Of a DNA stretch of 64,000 nt, positions 11,817 through 22,123 are shown piece by piece. The position numbers were made by a program, and so were the translations under genes. The DNA is from Davidsoniella eucalypti (taxonomy: Eukaryota > Ascomycota > Sordariomycetes > Microascales > Ceratocystidaceae): the NCBI GenBank assembly GCA_004009845.1, contig RMBW01000005.1, positions 558,001 to 622,000 of the forward strand, written 5' to 3'. The stretch's first letter is position 1; every line of letters begins with the position of its first letter. The notes beneath the pieces were generated by a model that was given only the letters and a program-made list of their open reading frames with translations, was not told where the DNA came from and searched no databases.

Positions 11817-13221
11817 ATGCTTGCAAGATCCGGCCTCGCCGCCTTGTTTATGGCGGCCCATCTGGCCAGCGCCGTGCCGACCTCCGTTTCCGATGCCGAG
11901 CCCGGCCTTCCATCGCCGACGCTCGATATCGAACTACGGCCACCAAACAATGGTCACAAGACGACGCTAGTCTCGGGCCTGGCCGCCGCTACCGCCGTCT
12001 GGGTCGAGGCTGACATTGATGGCAAGCCGTCTAAGACGTACACGCCCTCGTACACCACAGACGAGCACGGCGCTACCTCATTGGCCAATGCGCCACCATA
12101 TGTTGTCACCGGCACCGTTTTCACCGAATACCATCCAGACCGTACCGTTTTTGCCACGCGACTGCCACAACCCACCACCGACGGCGCCGGAGCTTATCCG
12201 CAGTGTACGGCGACGCTGACTGCCGGGACTCCGTTCTGCTACCCGAAGCCGGGAAATACACTGTTTGTTGGTTCAACGTACTACTGTAAGTTGTCAATTG
12301 GTCCTATTTTTTCTGTGCCCTGAAATTCTTGTTAACTTGTGATCAATAGTGCTCTGGAACCCGTCTACGTTCAACGAGTCCAAGGTTGTCTTTTCCAACC
12401 ACACTGTTAGCAGCAACGGAACCATTTCTGGTAACTCGACTACGACGAACTCGACCCTAACGGACTCGACCTTGACAAATTTGAACTCGACTCTAACCAA
12501 CTCAACCCTCCTGGCCGGTAACCGCACCGTCATTGCAAATACTACCGTGTACCGTACCGTGCGCATTCGGGGCGAGCGTGTCAACCAGACCGACGGCGAG
12601 GATGACCAGCTCTTCGAGACCGATGAAATGACGTCTACAATGGGCATGTACATGCTTAAGATCCCCGGCAAGTACATGCATTATAAGGCTCCGACGAACC
12701 TCAGTTTGACCCTTATATCCACCCTGGACGGCGTCGAAAAAGAATATCCTGGCTTGTTGGTTACTATGATGTACCGCCCTGAACACGAAAAGGCTACACA
12801 CATGCCCGAGTCGACTGAACTATACATTGTGCTACCCATTGTCTTTGGCACTATCATTCTCATGTGTGGTGGCATCCTGTACTACAATCGCCGGGCACGC
12901 TTAATTGGTATCGGCAGCATCATGGGCCGTAACCGCACTGGAGGTCGCAGAAACAGAAAGGGTTATTCAGCACTAAGCGGTAATGCCGACGAGGACGAGG
13001 ATAATGAAAACGACATCCAGCTACAGGAGCGAAAGGAACAACGCCGTAAGCTGCGAGAACGCCCTGATCCGTTCAAGGACTATCCAAGTCACGTGCGTTT
13101 CTCACAGGGCGCTCATGTTAGATCGAGCGATTTAGGGAGTTTGGCGGGAACACCGACGACGCCGAATTTTGGTGGCCGGAACAGTCAACGAGACTCCAGA
13201 TTTGATAAGCGTCGGGACTGA
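11817..13221 (+). CDS. Single-pass cell-surface glycoprotein, unknown function
   Basis: Exons 11817-12285 and 12350-13221 encode 446 residues. A signal peptide (MLARSGLAALFMAAHLASA) leads into an extracellular part with a conserved-looking CTATLTAGTPFCYPKPG block and then a run of NST sequons (NSTTTNSTLTDSTLTNLNST) that is probably heavily N-glycosylated. One membrane helix near residues 317-338 (YIVLPIVFGTIILMCGGILYY) is followed by a basic, charged cytoplasmic tail (RRARL.., QERKEQRRKLRERPDPFKDY). The layout resembles fungal wall-sensor or receptor-like proteins, but I find no WSC or Mid2-type cysteine domain, so the role is unknown. Its 3' end faces the GH31 gene. Confidence 0.8.
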
Positions 13222-13345
13222 GGTCCTAAGCTTATGATATAGAAATAAGATACGATGTCATGATATATTAGAGAGATAATATATATATAACTTGTCTTTC
13301 TTACACTACATCCATGATATATATGCTCATCCATGTCCAGAAACT
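13085..13345. repeat. Degenerate direct repeat, left copy
   Basis: This segment covers the last codons of the glycoprotein gene and its 3' flank. It resembles 14096-14330 in the same orientation: both start CAAGTCACGTG, share ATGT and TTAGGGAGT words in order, and then share TAACTTGTCT..ACTACATCC..GATATATA (about 33 bases with five differences). The right copy runs straight into the GH31 3' end, so an ancestral junction between the two convergent genes appears to have been duplicated. Confidence 0.5.
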
Positions 13346-14294
13346 ACCTCAGGCGGAGTTATCCTCGGACTAGACAACCAGCTTATTGGAGAGACCACAA
13401 AGATGAAGACCGTTGGTAGTTGTGAATGTGCCATAATGACTCCAATTCAATGGATTAGACTGGGATTCAGGGTGATGGAATTTCTAACGCTAGTTTTCCA
13501 TGTTTGTAGACATGAGCAGTTCCATCGTGTTGCAGGACTTTAGCCATTCGCGACAGCTTCAAATGCGTGGTCTTGCTTTGTCCTTGCCATAGCTATTATC
13601 CTAGGTCCGACTAAAATTCCGGCCGATCTGAAAGCGACCCAACCTTCCTCTGGGAAAATGAAAGATCCCCAAATTCTAGTGGCCCGTTCATGTTCCCAAT
13701 CAGCCGTACGGAGAACATCAGGGTGGAAGTGTTTGGTGATGGTTGTTTTACGATTCGCGATGGTCGTTTGATTTCTCGGTCGTGTCGACATCAATATCAC
13801 TTGGCTTGATGAACTCACAATTGGTTCCACTGCTACCTCAACGGCAGCCGAGCGTGCTAAAACAGTAGTGAGGATATTGAGACTTTATCTGTTGTTTGGG
13901 ACCGGTATTGATCTTAAGACCGGTGGACGCGGGGGTAACTATCATTATGTGGCCTACTTGATTTGATGTGCGGTCCGCTTGAACTGTTTCTGCATACATT
14001 TCACTTCTGCCACAAAGTCTTTTCAGCAGTATAGAAGAGGGCAAAAGAGTATCTTCGGTAAAGGGATTTTACCTCCTCGTACGCTCAAAATTGTTCAAGT
14101 CACGTGAGTTTTACACAAGTTACCTATGTCAAATCTATAGATAAGCGCATATTTAGGGAGTCGCAGTAAAAGTGAGAGTTAAGTCAAACATGGCGACATC
14201 ACATATTTAAGAGAAGAGACGTGGTACATATATATTTTGCTTGCTTATTTAACTTGTCTGTTTATACTACATCCGAGATATATAAATGTCCATC
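13222..14294. other. Spacer between convergent glycoprotein and GH31 genes
   Basis: Holds the decayed GH31 fragment and both copies of the degenerate repeat described in their own entries. Between about 13830 and 14095 I see no gene and no clear match. Confidence 0.5.
13330..13830 (-). pseudogene. Decayed copy of the GH31 3' end
   Basis: By eye, plus-strand sequence 13332-13358 (CATGTCCAGAAACTACCTCA..) aligns with the last codons of the GH31 gene (14309-14335, AATGTCCAGGAGCTGCCCCA..), and 13389-13415 aligns with 14400-14428 around a shared ACCGTT. Further on, CTCTGGGAAAATG at 13650-13662 matches ATCTGGGAAAATG at 14804-14816, giving the minus-strand peptide SFIFPEEGWVAF opposite NAIFPDGIWYDWW of the intact enzyme. 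Order and strand are kept, spacing is shortened, and the frame is broken. This supports an old partial duplicate that is no longer coding. The alignment was done by hand and could be overstated. Confidence 0.45.
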
Positions 14295-14330
14295 CTAGTT
14301 ATAGCTCAATGTCCAGGAGCTGCCCCAGGC
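14096..14330. repeat. Degenerate direct repeat, right copy
   Basis: Partner of 13085-13345. It begins CAAGTCACGTGAGTTTTACACA, without a coding frame for the glycoprotein tail, and ends in the last codons of the GH31 gene. This copy therefore carries a decayed glycoprotein 3' end, just as the left copy carries a decayed GH31 3' end. Confidence 0.5.
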
Positions 14331-17279
14331 TCCACCAGCAGTGACATTCTGAAGCTGGACCTTGAGAGCTTGAGTCGAGCTGTCAAAGGACCAATCTGCA
14401 CCATCAAGCGTAGCACCGTTAAAGGCAACAGAAGATACCTGAGAACCACCCATGATCGTAACAGTAGCTAGTGAGTTAGTGTCTTTGAAGCTACCAGTGA
14501 CATCAGCCTTGACGGATCCATTTCCTGCAGTCAAGGCAACAACCAGAGTCTCAGATGGGTTCAAGCTCACGCCATCATCAATATAAAGCTCTCCAGAGGC
14601 CAAGCCATCCGAGTCCAGAGCTACAAGTATCTCCCATGGGTTCTTGCGGCCAGCTGCTGTGGTGTTGCCAGGCTGCTGTAGAGGGAGAATAGCTCCACCA
14701 CGAACAAAGAGTGGGATATGACCAATGGGAGCGGCAACCTCAACGGATTTACCACGAGAAACTGCATCAAATCTGGTCTGATTCCACCAATCATACCAGA
14801 TTCCATCTGGGAAAATGGCATTGACGCTACTCTGGCCAGATTCCAGGACAGGCACAACAAGAAGGTTGGGGCCAAGTAGGTACTGGGCATCAACATCAGC
14901 TAGCCAAGGCTCGCCAGGGAATTCCCAAGCGAGAGCACGAAGCACAGGCTCAGCACGGGTATGGGCCGCATAAAACAGAGAGTAAATGTAAGGAAGGAGA
15001 GTGTAGCGAGCGTTGATAGCCTTGCGAGTAGCCTCAGCAACAGACTCCCATAGGTATGGCTCCTGAGCAATGGAATCATGGGTGTTGTGGTTGCGGTAGA
15101 AAGGCAAGAACGCATTGAGTTGCATCCAGCGGCCACAGAGCTCCTCATTAGTATCATACAAGAAACCACAAGCATCAGTGCCAAACATAGGCACACCAAA
15201 GATACTGAAGCTAAGTCCCTGGGAAATGGAATAGCGCATGTACTCCCACAGAGAGAAGTTATCGCCACCCCAATGGCCGGTTAAAGCACCAGAGCCGGCA
15301 AAAGTAGATCTGCCAATGATAAAAGGCCGTTTCTCTGGCTCAATGTTGAGGAGAGCATTGCGTGTTGCACTAATGATTTGATGTCCGAAAAGGTTGTGGA
15401 AATCATACTGAACGGCTCCGGACTCGACGTGGTGCTGGGCACTAGGAGCCACACCCTTCTTAGCAAGATGGCCATAGAAATGGTTGATGGCATAGGGCGG
15501 ATTATCAAGGTTGCGTTGGCCAGCAACTGGAACTGAATGGCGCCATGATGGGTCAATGTCGGCCGGCAGGAACTCTGTAGCATCACGCTTGCTCAATCTG
15601 TTGCGAGGCGCGAGATCAGTACGACGGCTAGAGATGCTACGGCGCAGTTTACGAGCTGTGCTTTGACCACCGACGCTAACAGTGTTGGATTGGCTGTTAG
15701 CCCCTAGTTCGCCAGTTCCGCAGCTGCCTTCGCAGAATGAAGAAACCTCGTTCATGTCGATCCAGAGGCCATCGAACTTAACGTCATTATGGAAGCGGGC
15801 AATCTCGTCAGTCCACCATTCATCGGTCTTGGCTTCATCACCAAGGCTGGCGCCAACAAAGTCAGGGAACACAGTGTAACCAGGCCACACCTGACCGACA
15901 TACTCTTCTTCAGTGGTGAGGTTTAGAACAATAAAAGCTTTCTGGGCTGCTCCTCGTTGGTAGACAGGGTAATCTCCCTCGGAGCCCTCATTAGGACGGT
16001 AGATAGCAGCATCAACAATGGGGACAAAGTGCTGGTCTTGGGCATGCAACGAGTCTAGGAAAGACCCAAATTCAGCTAGCGGGAAGTTGGTTGGTGAGGT
16101 GACAAAGTTGCGGTAAGAGTCGAGATAATCGATGTCTGACCAGATAGTCTCCATGGGAATATTTGCGGCAGCCATGCGCTGTGTGACTTCTTGCAGGTCC
16201 TGCCACTTAGTGTAACCCCAGCGGCATTGGTGGTAGCCAAAGGTCCAGTATTGCTGCATAGCAGGGAGGCCAACGGTGCTCTTATGATAGGACGACATCA
16301 CATCCTTGGCTGTTTGGCCTGGGTAGAAGTACAGGTCAATCGATCCTCCAAGGGCGCGCCAAGTGATGCTGGAATCACGAAGTAAGATATCTTGGCCATG
16401 AGCGTTGCGCAAGAAAACACCATGAGTACGAGACTCGTAAGTCTTTCCAGTGTCAAAGGAGTTGTTCAGACTGACAATATTAATTGGGTCACTAGAACCA
16501 GCCTCATAGTATCGGGTGTCGAGATAGATTGGGTGGGAGCCATAAAGGTTGGCATTGACTTGGTCAGCCACATCAGCAGTCCAGAGAGTCCGAACAAGAT
16601 CGTTGCCTAGGCGAAACTCGCGGACTGTCTCGCCAAGGCCATATAGGTTGTAAGCCTCAGGGAGATTAGTGACCACGAATTCCCAGAACTGATCAGCGTA
16701 GACAAGCTTAGAGCCAACAGTGGTGAAAAGTGTCTCGTTGCTCGACTTGCGGATGACGCTATAGCCAAAAGTAGGGCTAGACTCATAAACAAACTCCAGG
16801 TCACTACTATCCTTCGAAACAGCATTGTTGGCAGGCTTGGAAATGATCTCCTCCGGTAGCTCAAACCATGTGGAGTTTTCGGTACCAATGTAGCGAGGCT
16901 TAATTTCCACATGAAGGCGATCAACATCTTGGTACTCAACCGTCAAAGACAGCGAATCAATGTCAGTACCATAAAGGTTGCAAGGTTGACCAGCAATATC
17001 AAGGTCAGCAGTCAAGCCAGAGTCCGACTCTTGGATGTTGGAAATAGAGTATCCAGGACAGAGATCTTGGGAATTCTCCGCGTTGACGTCCTGTACATTG
17101 GGAACAGCATACCATGCCTGGGAGGAAGTGGCGGCAGCAGAAGATGTACTAGTGGAAGAGACAGAAGAGGCAGCGGTGCCAGTAGAGAAAGTAGTGTTTT
17201 GCTGAAGAGAGGAATGGGCATTGAAGAGGAGGATAAGCAAAGCATAGGGTAGAGACCCCAGTGTCACTTTGTAAACCAT
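14295..17279 (-). CDS. Secreted GH31 alpha-glucosidase
   Basis: An uninterrupted frame of 994 residues, matching fungal AgdA/Gam1-type alpha-glucosidases (about 950-1000). The enzyme releases glucose from non-reducing ends of maltose and malto-oligosaccharides outside the cell. The start was placed at MVYKVTLGSLPYALLILLF, a good signal peptide, followed by a Ser/Thr-rich linker; the frame stays open for 67 more codons to an ATG at 17480, which would bury this signal. The nucleophile motif is DGLWIDMNEVSSF (Asp508) and the acid/base motif GHWGGDNFSLW (Asp673). The N-terminal galactose-mutarotase-like domain, the barrel and the C-terminal beta domains (HIPLFVRGGAILPL) are all present. Four CreA-type SYGGRG words lie 230-445 bases upstream of the start. 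Confidence 0.93.
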   Translation of the reverse strand: MVYKVTLGSLPYALLILLFNAHSSLQQNTTFSTGTAASSVSSTSTSSAAATSSQAWYAVPNVQDVNAENSQDLCPGYSISNIQESDSGLTADLDIAGQPCNLYGTDIDSLSLTVEYQDVDRLHVEIKPRYIGTENSTWFELPEEIISKPANNAVSKDSSDLEFVYESSPTFGYSVIRKSSNETLFTTVGSKLVYADQFWEFVVTNLPEAYNLYGLGETVREFRLGNDLVRTLWTADVADQVNANLYGSHPIYLDTRYYEAGSSDPINIVSLNNSFDTGKTYESRTHGVFLRNAHGQDILLRDSSITWRALGGSIDLYFYPGQTAKDVMSSYHKSTVGLPAMQQYWTFGYHQCRWGYTKWQDLQEVTQRMAAANIPMETIWSDIDYLDSYRNFVTSPTNFPLAEFGSFLDSLHAQDQHFVPIVDAAIYRPNEGSEGDYPVYQRGAAQKAFIVLNLTTEEEYVGQVWPGYTVFPDFVGASLGDEAKTDEWWTDEIARFHNDVKFDGLWIDMNEVSSFCEGSCGTGELGANSQSNTVSVGGQSTARKLRRSISSRRTDLAPRNRLSKRDATEFLPADIDPSWRHSVPVAGQRNLDNPPYAINHFYGHLAKKGVAPSAQHHVESGAVQYDFHNLFGHQIISATRNALLNIEPEKRPFIIGRSTFAGSGALTGHWGGDNFSLWEYMRYSISQGLSFSIFGVPMFGTDACGFLYDTNEELCGRWMQLNAFLPFYRNHNTHDSIAQEPYLWESVAEATRKAINARYTLLPYIYSLFYAAHTRAEPVLRALAWEFPGEPWLADVDAQYLLGPNLLVVPVLESGQSSVNAIFPDGIWYDWWNQTRFDAVSRGKSVEVAAPIGHIPLFVRGGAILPLQQPGNTTAAGRKNPWEILVALDSDGLASGELYIDDGVSLNPSETLVVALTAGNGSVKADVTGSFKDTNSLATVTIMGGSQVSSVAFNGATLDGADWSFDSSTQALKVQLQNVTAGGAWGSSWTLSYN

Positions 17280-18864
17280 TCTGAGTGATGAACGGTACAC
17301 GGTTCGTGTGTATTGAAATGTGGTGATACCAAAGAGAAGAGATAAGAAGATGGATATACCAAGTCTTGTAGACAGCGGCGGATCATCTTTAAATACAGCG
17401 CCATAAACATGGCTTACGGTGTGCGTGAAAGCCGTGAAGTAGCATTCGGCTACAGCTGGATCAGCCATGACTCTCATCACATTGCTAGCCCATACACGTA
17501 GTATGAGCTTTCTGGGGAAGTCTGGAGAATATCGGGTACGGGAAAGCCGGCCTCGCTTCGATAGCTAGTTCGCGGGGCCCTCACGCGAACTTCCTGTGAG
17601 GCGAGTACTTGATTTAGAGCCAACAAAGGCTCAGGTCAAGCAATGGGACGAGCAAAGGTGGGGTCTAGAGAGCAGACAAAAGGAAGAGAAGAGGCGAGGC
17701 ACTAGTCGCTCGTCAACTGGAGATATCGGTGCCAGCGATTGATGGAGAAGGCTACACGCTAGTCCATAGTAGTCAATATGGCGGATGATGCTTTGAATAC
17801 TTCGGGGTGCTATATCTAGGCACTAGTCCTGGTGTTATTGGTCAGGTATTATTGGCCAGGTGCTACGGCGTCTCAACTGACCAACCAGGGCGTTGCAATA
17901 GTGTAACCTTAGTCTAGAGTCTGAAATGATCCGCGAGATGATCTGTCGTTGTTGGAGTCAGACATATCCAGGGCAAGGCGTATGGAATGAATGGCCGACC
18001 AGCACCAGAGTCACATTTAAACCATGGATGGCTTGCGATCGGGACAAGGAAGACATAATGCACAATGCACAATGCATTGCCGTCGGTTAAGTAACCAAAG
18101 ATTGACTGGTCAATTGATTGGTCGGGGTCATTCGACTAGGCAGGCCATCACCAATAGAAACCGAGCTTCTACGGCAAAGAATGGAGAGGATAAAAGGATT
18201 AACCTCCGCAAATGACAGCGCTAATATTCGCATTTGATATGCGATTGGCCGCTTTGAGGCTCTGTCCGGTCAGATGATGTTCGGCTTGAAGATTATTGAT
18301 GTACCACTGGCTAGTAGACCATCAAGTATCTGTATGTAGAATTCGTTGATTTAATCTCTCCATCTGGCTAGTCAGATCAGAAAGCAAAACAAAACAAAAA
18401 ACAGCCTCGCGACTAACACGGCAGTTGCTACATGTGCCGGGTCTCTTCCTCTTTCGGTTCCTGTGCCATCTCCGTCACATGACACAGCTACCTCCAACTT
18501 TGGAGCGTCGAGTGACATTTTAACCCTAGTGCTGTCGGCTCCTTCTCCAACTAGTTCTGCGTCATGTTACCATCGGTTTTCTTTGACTTCAATATATGTA
18601 CATGGAGCCAGCCTAAATAGTCGTTATGACCCGAATGGCCTCTGCAGGCTTAATTAGAAAGCACCGAATGCGAGCTCGATACGACAGCTCGAACCAACTG
18701 TGCACGAAGAATAAGAAACAAGATATGGGTCTTTACAACTCTCGGTGCTATTACAAAACCAAAACTCGCCATAGTTAATAGCCGGTGAGCGCTCGACCTA
18801 TGAATATACATTATCCAAAATTACTCTAAATCTATCTAAGCATTTACCCCGCCAAAGACTCACC
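17280..18864. other. GH31 promoter region and spacer
   Basis: No gene is supported. The GH31-proximal part contains CTGGGG (17512), CTGGAG (17522), GTGGGG (17658) and CTGGAG (17717), all of which fit the CreA consensus SYGGRG. A short imperfect tandem (TTATTGGTCAGGTATTATTGGCCAGGT, two units) is at 17833-17861. The right part leads into the LINE relic. Confidence 0.5.
17512..17722. promoter_or_regulatory. Cluster of CreA-like SYGGRG sites
   Basis: Four hexamers fit the binding consensus of the carbon-catabolite repressor CreA/Mig1: positions 17512, 17522, 17658 and 17717. They lie upstream of the secreted alpha-glucosidase, a gene class commonly repressed by glucose. About one to two such words would be expected by chance in this length, so the enrichment is modest and the role is inferred. 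Confidence 0.3.
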
Positions 18865-19375
18865 AACAGCATGGACATCATGGTATACTCTGACGGGTCA
18901 AAACTGGAAGGGATCTGCCATATATCAAGGTTGGACAACCAAGCAGCATATGCTTGCTTCTTTCCCGGCTCCGCACCAACAGACACCACTCTCTGGCCCA
19001 AACTTGGCCGGATAGACGTAGGTGTCGCCATGTCAAAGCTGGACAAGTCACCCCGATCTGGGTCCCTGGACACATTTGTATACCTGGCAATGAGATAGCA
19101 GATACTCTGGCCAAGGAAGGCGCTACTTTAACCAAACGAGCTGCTCAGAGTCGGCTTTAGGAGGAGTACACCGACTGGTGCAAGCCTCAGGACCCCACTA
19201 CACTTCTTCTTCTGCTGGGAGGGCAAACGTCTGTCAAAGGTTTTCTTGAAGACCGTTTCACATCACCATAGACAATACCCTAACCACACAACAAGGAGCC
19301 ATTGATTTCTGCAAATTCATCAAGGAGATGCCCATAACCCTTAGGAGGACTAAGGGGGGGAAAGTTTAACCAGGT
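18865..19375 (+). mobile_element. LINE (Tad1/I-like) RNase H and C-terminal relic
   Basis: Fragments in shifted frames match the RNase H end of a fungal non-LTR retrotransposon: VYSDGSKLEG in one frame (18883 on) and VTPIWVPGHICIPGNEIADTLAKEGATL in another (19045-19130), then EEYTDWCK and, in a third frame, a terminal GAIDFCKFIKEMPITLRRTKGG. At least two frameshifts and several stops show it is dead, and the reverse transcriptase and endonuclease are missing. The AT-rich tail to about 19560, with AATTGATAAAGAAATAAATA, may be the element's 3' untranslated end. Confidence 0.75.
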
Positions 19376-19768
19376 TAGCGCTGCTCCTTACCCCTTCGAC
19401 TTCCTTATCTAATATCTTTGATCCTTTGCATTGCTTGTTTCTGTTTTTTGTATTATTTTGTAATTTTTTGAACCTCTATTAGGAGGGTTCTTCGAGGGCC
19501 ATTAGGGTCACTCGACGTCTAACGATCCACATAAAGACGTAAATTGATAAAGAAATAAATACCCCATCAAAGCTTCATGATCCTTCCCCCTTTGCTAGTG
19601 ACACCTCGTCTAAAATTAGACGTCTATAGTGGCAAAAATAGACAAAAGTCTCTTCCCTAGTGCTATCATTGATATGAAAAAAAAAAGAATTAAACAACAG
19701 AATATCTGTTGTGGTTCAAAAACCCTAACTCTAGTCATAACCCTACAGACATAAACATTGGTCTATAT
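19376..19768. other. LINE tail and ATG6 3' flank
   Basis: AT-rich sequence, probably the LINE 3' end followed by the 3' flank of ATG6. Nothing else is seen. Confidence 0.5.
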
Positions 19769-21386
19769 TTATCTGTCGCCTAAACCCTGATCTGGTATTG
19801 CTATCATTTTTGATCTAGCCATGTGCACATTACTCGCATGGGCTAGTAGGAACTTGCAACACGTCAATGTGTATTTGCAGGCGTTTGTCCAAAGGTCATC
19901 ATGAGCGATACCAAGCTTTATGCTAATATCATTAATCTTATCGCCGGAGATTTTGTAAGGTAGGTCAAGATGACGGTCCATGCGGGTAACATAGTCACCT
20001 AATTGCCGTACAAGATCTAGAAATGCTACCATGGCATTATCAAATTTGCGGTGCATAAAAGTCAAGCCTAGCGGCATGTCCCCGGACGAGAACAAGTCAA
20101 GTGTTGTTCTCTTGACGGGTGCAATGGCTGCAGCTGCGGCAAAGTCATCACTGTGATTGCTGGCGGAAAGGTGACGGGAGGCGGCCATGGCTGAAGATGA
20201 TGGTTGCACGATGTCGAGTTTGATGATCTTGGATGTATTGCCCATGGGTTGTAGCTCATAGCCGACAAAGCGGTACTGCAGTTTCTCAGCCACTATGTCC
20301 AGAAGTAGGAGAGCATGACCCCAGGCAGCGTTAATCTCGGACCAGTCAACAGGCTTGTTGGAGAGTCGGCCAAGACGAAGACCGTTGATAGTTGCAAATG
20401 TGCCATCGTGACTAATGCAAAATGTGTCATTGTACACATTTGTTCGTTGTAGTTTTTCGAGAAGTTGTGCATCGTGATCAAACATGAGGTTAACACTGTC
20501 ACGCTCATTTTGGAAAGTGGCAAGCTTTCCGGCGAAATCATTGCGCTCCATCCAAAATGCCTCTTCTTGCTGGTCCATGTCCTGTGATTCCTTCTCTAGC
20601 GCAAGAAGCTCTGCGTCGAGCTTTGCCTTTTCTACCTCTAGGTCGAGCAATTCAGTAGCGGCCTCAGCTTCGGCCTTCTTTTCTGCGGCGAGCGTTTCTT
20701 GGCGGGCCTTGAGGTCGGCGTCCGACGGTTGGTCTTCTTGAACCTGCTTTAGAAAGCCGATATAGGCATCGCGTTCCTTGGCAACATTCTCGAGTTTTTT
20801 CTGTAGTTCATCAACTAAGAGATCGGTACAATCGACGCAAATGGGATGGTCGATATCAGACCGTGCTGATAGGATCTCAAACAACTTGTTCACCCGCTCT
20901 AGGTCGTGGATCTTGGAAATATCCGAGGGCTGAGCGACACCGACCGGTCTAAGATCGGTATTCGATGTCCGTGCATCTGTTGGACGTTTGCCTAATCGGT
21001 TGCTTGAGGGTGATATGTGATGTGATACAGTCGAGTCGTCGTGATCGGCTAATTGGATGAAGGACATTGCAGCGTCCCGATTGTCACGCTTATCGGGGCC
21101 GCCTTGTCGTCGAAACGTGGGACCGGAGGCATTCTTGACGGCGAGGTCATAGGTAAGCTTGCGCTGTATCTCGTCGTGGTTGAGGGATTGCACTGATGAG
21201 GCTTTGTTGGCAGAGGTTTCTTGTGATGAAGTCGCTATAGACAATCAGGATAGTCTGTTAGTAGAATGCGAAGGGATAGCAGAATGGAAGCATAAACGTA
21301 CCGACAAGTAGGTCATAGGCGGCCGAATTGAGGTCCTCAATAGAGGCATCCAGCGCTAATGGAGCGCGGCATTTTTGGCAGAACAT
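19769..21386 (-). CDS. ATG6: Autophagy protein Atg6 (Vps30/Beclin 1)
   Basis: Exons 21302-21386 and 19769-21234 encode 516 residues. Atg6 is the shared regulatory subunit of the Vps34 PI3-kinase complexes I (autophagy) and II (endosomal sorting). The N terminus MFCQKCRAPL has one CxxC and HPICVDCTDLL (Cys161, Cys164) supplies a second, as in fungal Atg6. A long coiled coil follows (DELQKKLENVAKERDAY through EEAFWMERNDF), then the BARA domain with TFCISHDGTFATINGLRLGRL, EINAAWGHALLLLD and the C-terminal KYTLTCCKFLLAHAS. The first exon restores the conserved Cys motif that is absent if the downstream ATG is used. ATG14, the partner that defines complex I, begins about 13 kb away. Confidence 0.95.
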
Positions 21387-22123
21387 AATGTGAAAATGGC
21401 AAGAGCTTGCGCTTTAGCGTCTAAACAAGAGTGTGAGATGGGTGACGATGGTGATGATGCCAAAGGGAAGAATGAGAGCTTGATAGAGCTGTCCGGGTGA
21501 ATGATCGTGGTGGGGCTGACCCGATGACGTCTTGCCTGCAGGTGACAGCTGAGTTGAAGCGCACTGTATTTACGGGTGCTAAGGAGCGCTAAAGAGCCGT
21601 TATGTGAGTTGGGAATAGTTGGGTATACACTGTGGTAACAGCTTAGCAACGACCATGGGGTTGCATTCTAGCACCTCGTTGAACAGAACGCGTGAGTGGG
21701 TCTCGGGCTCTATAGGCGTGTAAAGTGCTTATTTTAACCTTTTGTCACTATATTTCAGCGGCTTAGCAGATTGCTCTGGTACTTTGTTCGCTTGATACAT
21801 AACTTGTAATCAAGTTTTTACACCAACATCGCCTTGTCGCAAACCGTCCTCGTTGAACAAGCGCAATCCGGCCTTGATGTGTTTGTTTCTTTCTCAATGC
21901 TTGTATCCTTGTCTGCATATCAGACGACAACAATAATCTTGGGCTCCTGATCACGTTGCCGCATACGAAAACTGCTCTCGGAATCGAACGAAGCTTGCGC
22001 TCCTTGAATAACCTCTTCGAATGAGTGCGTCGGAACGACCGTTGTTCGAACTAGAGCCACGATACTCTCGCCAATTCGACGGCTTCACCACTGCTTGAAG
22101 ACTACTCGAAGTAGGCCCAAGCG
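21387..22123. other. Divergent promoter ATG6 / SCM3
   Basis: A 737-base spacer from which ATG6 and SCM3 are read in opposite directions. Short frames here are not protein-like. No specific regulatory motif was identified. Confidence 0.6.
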
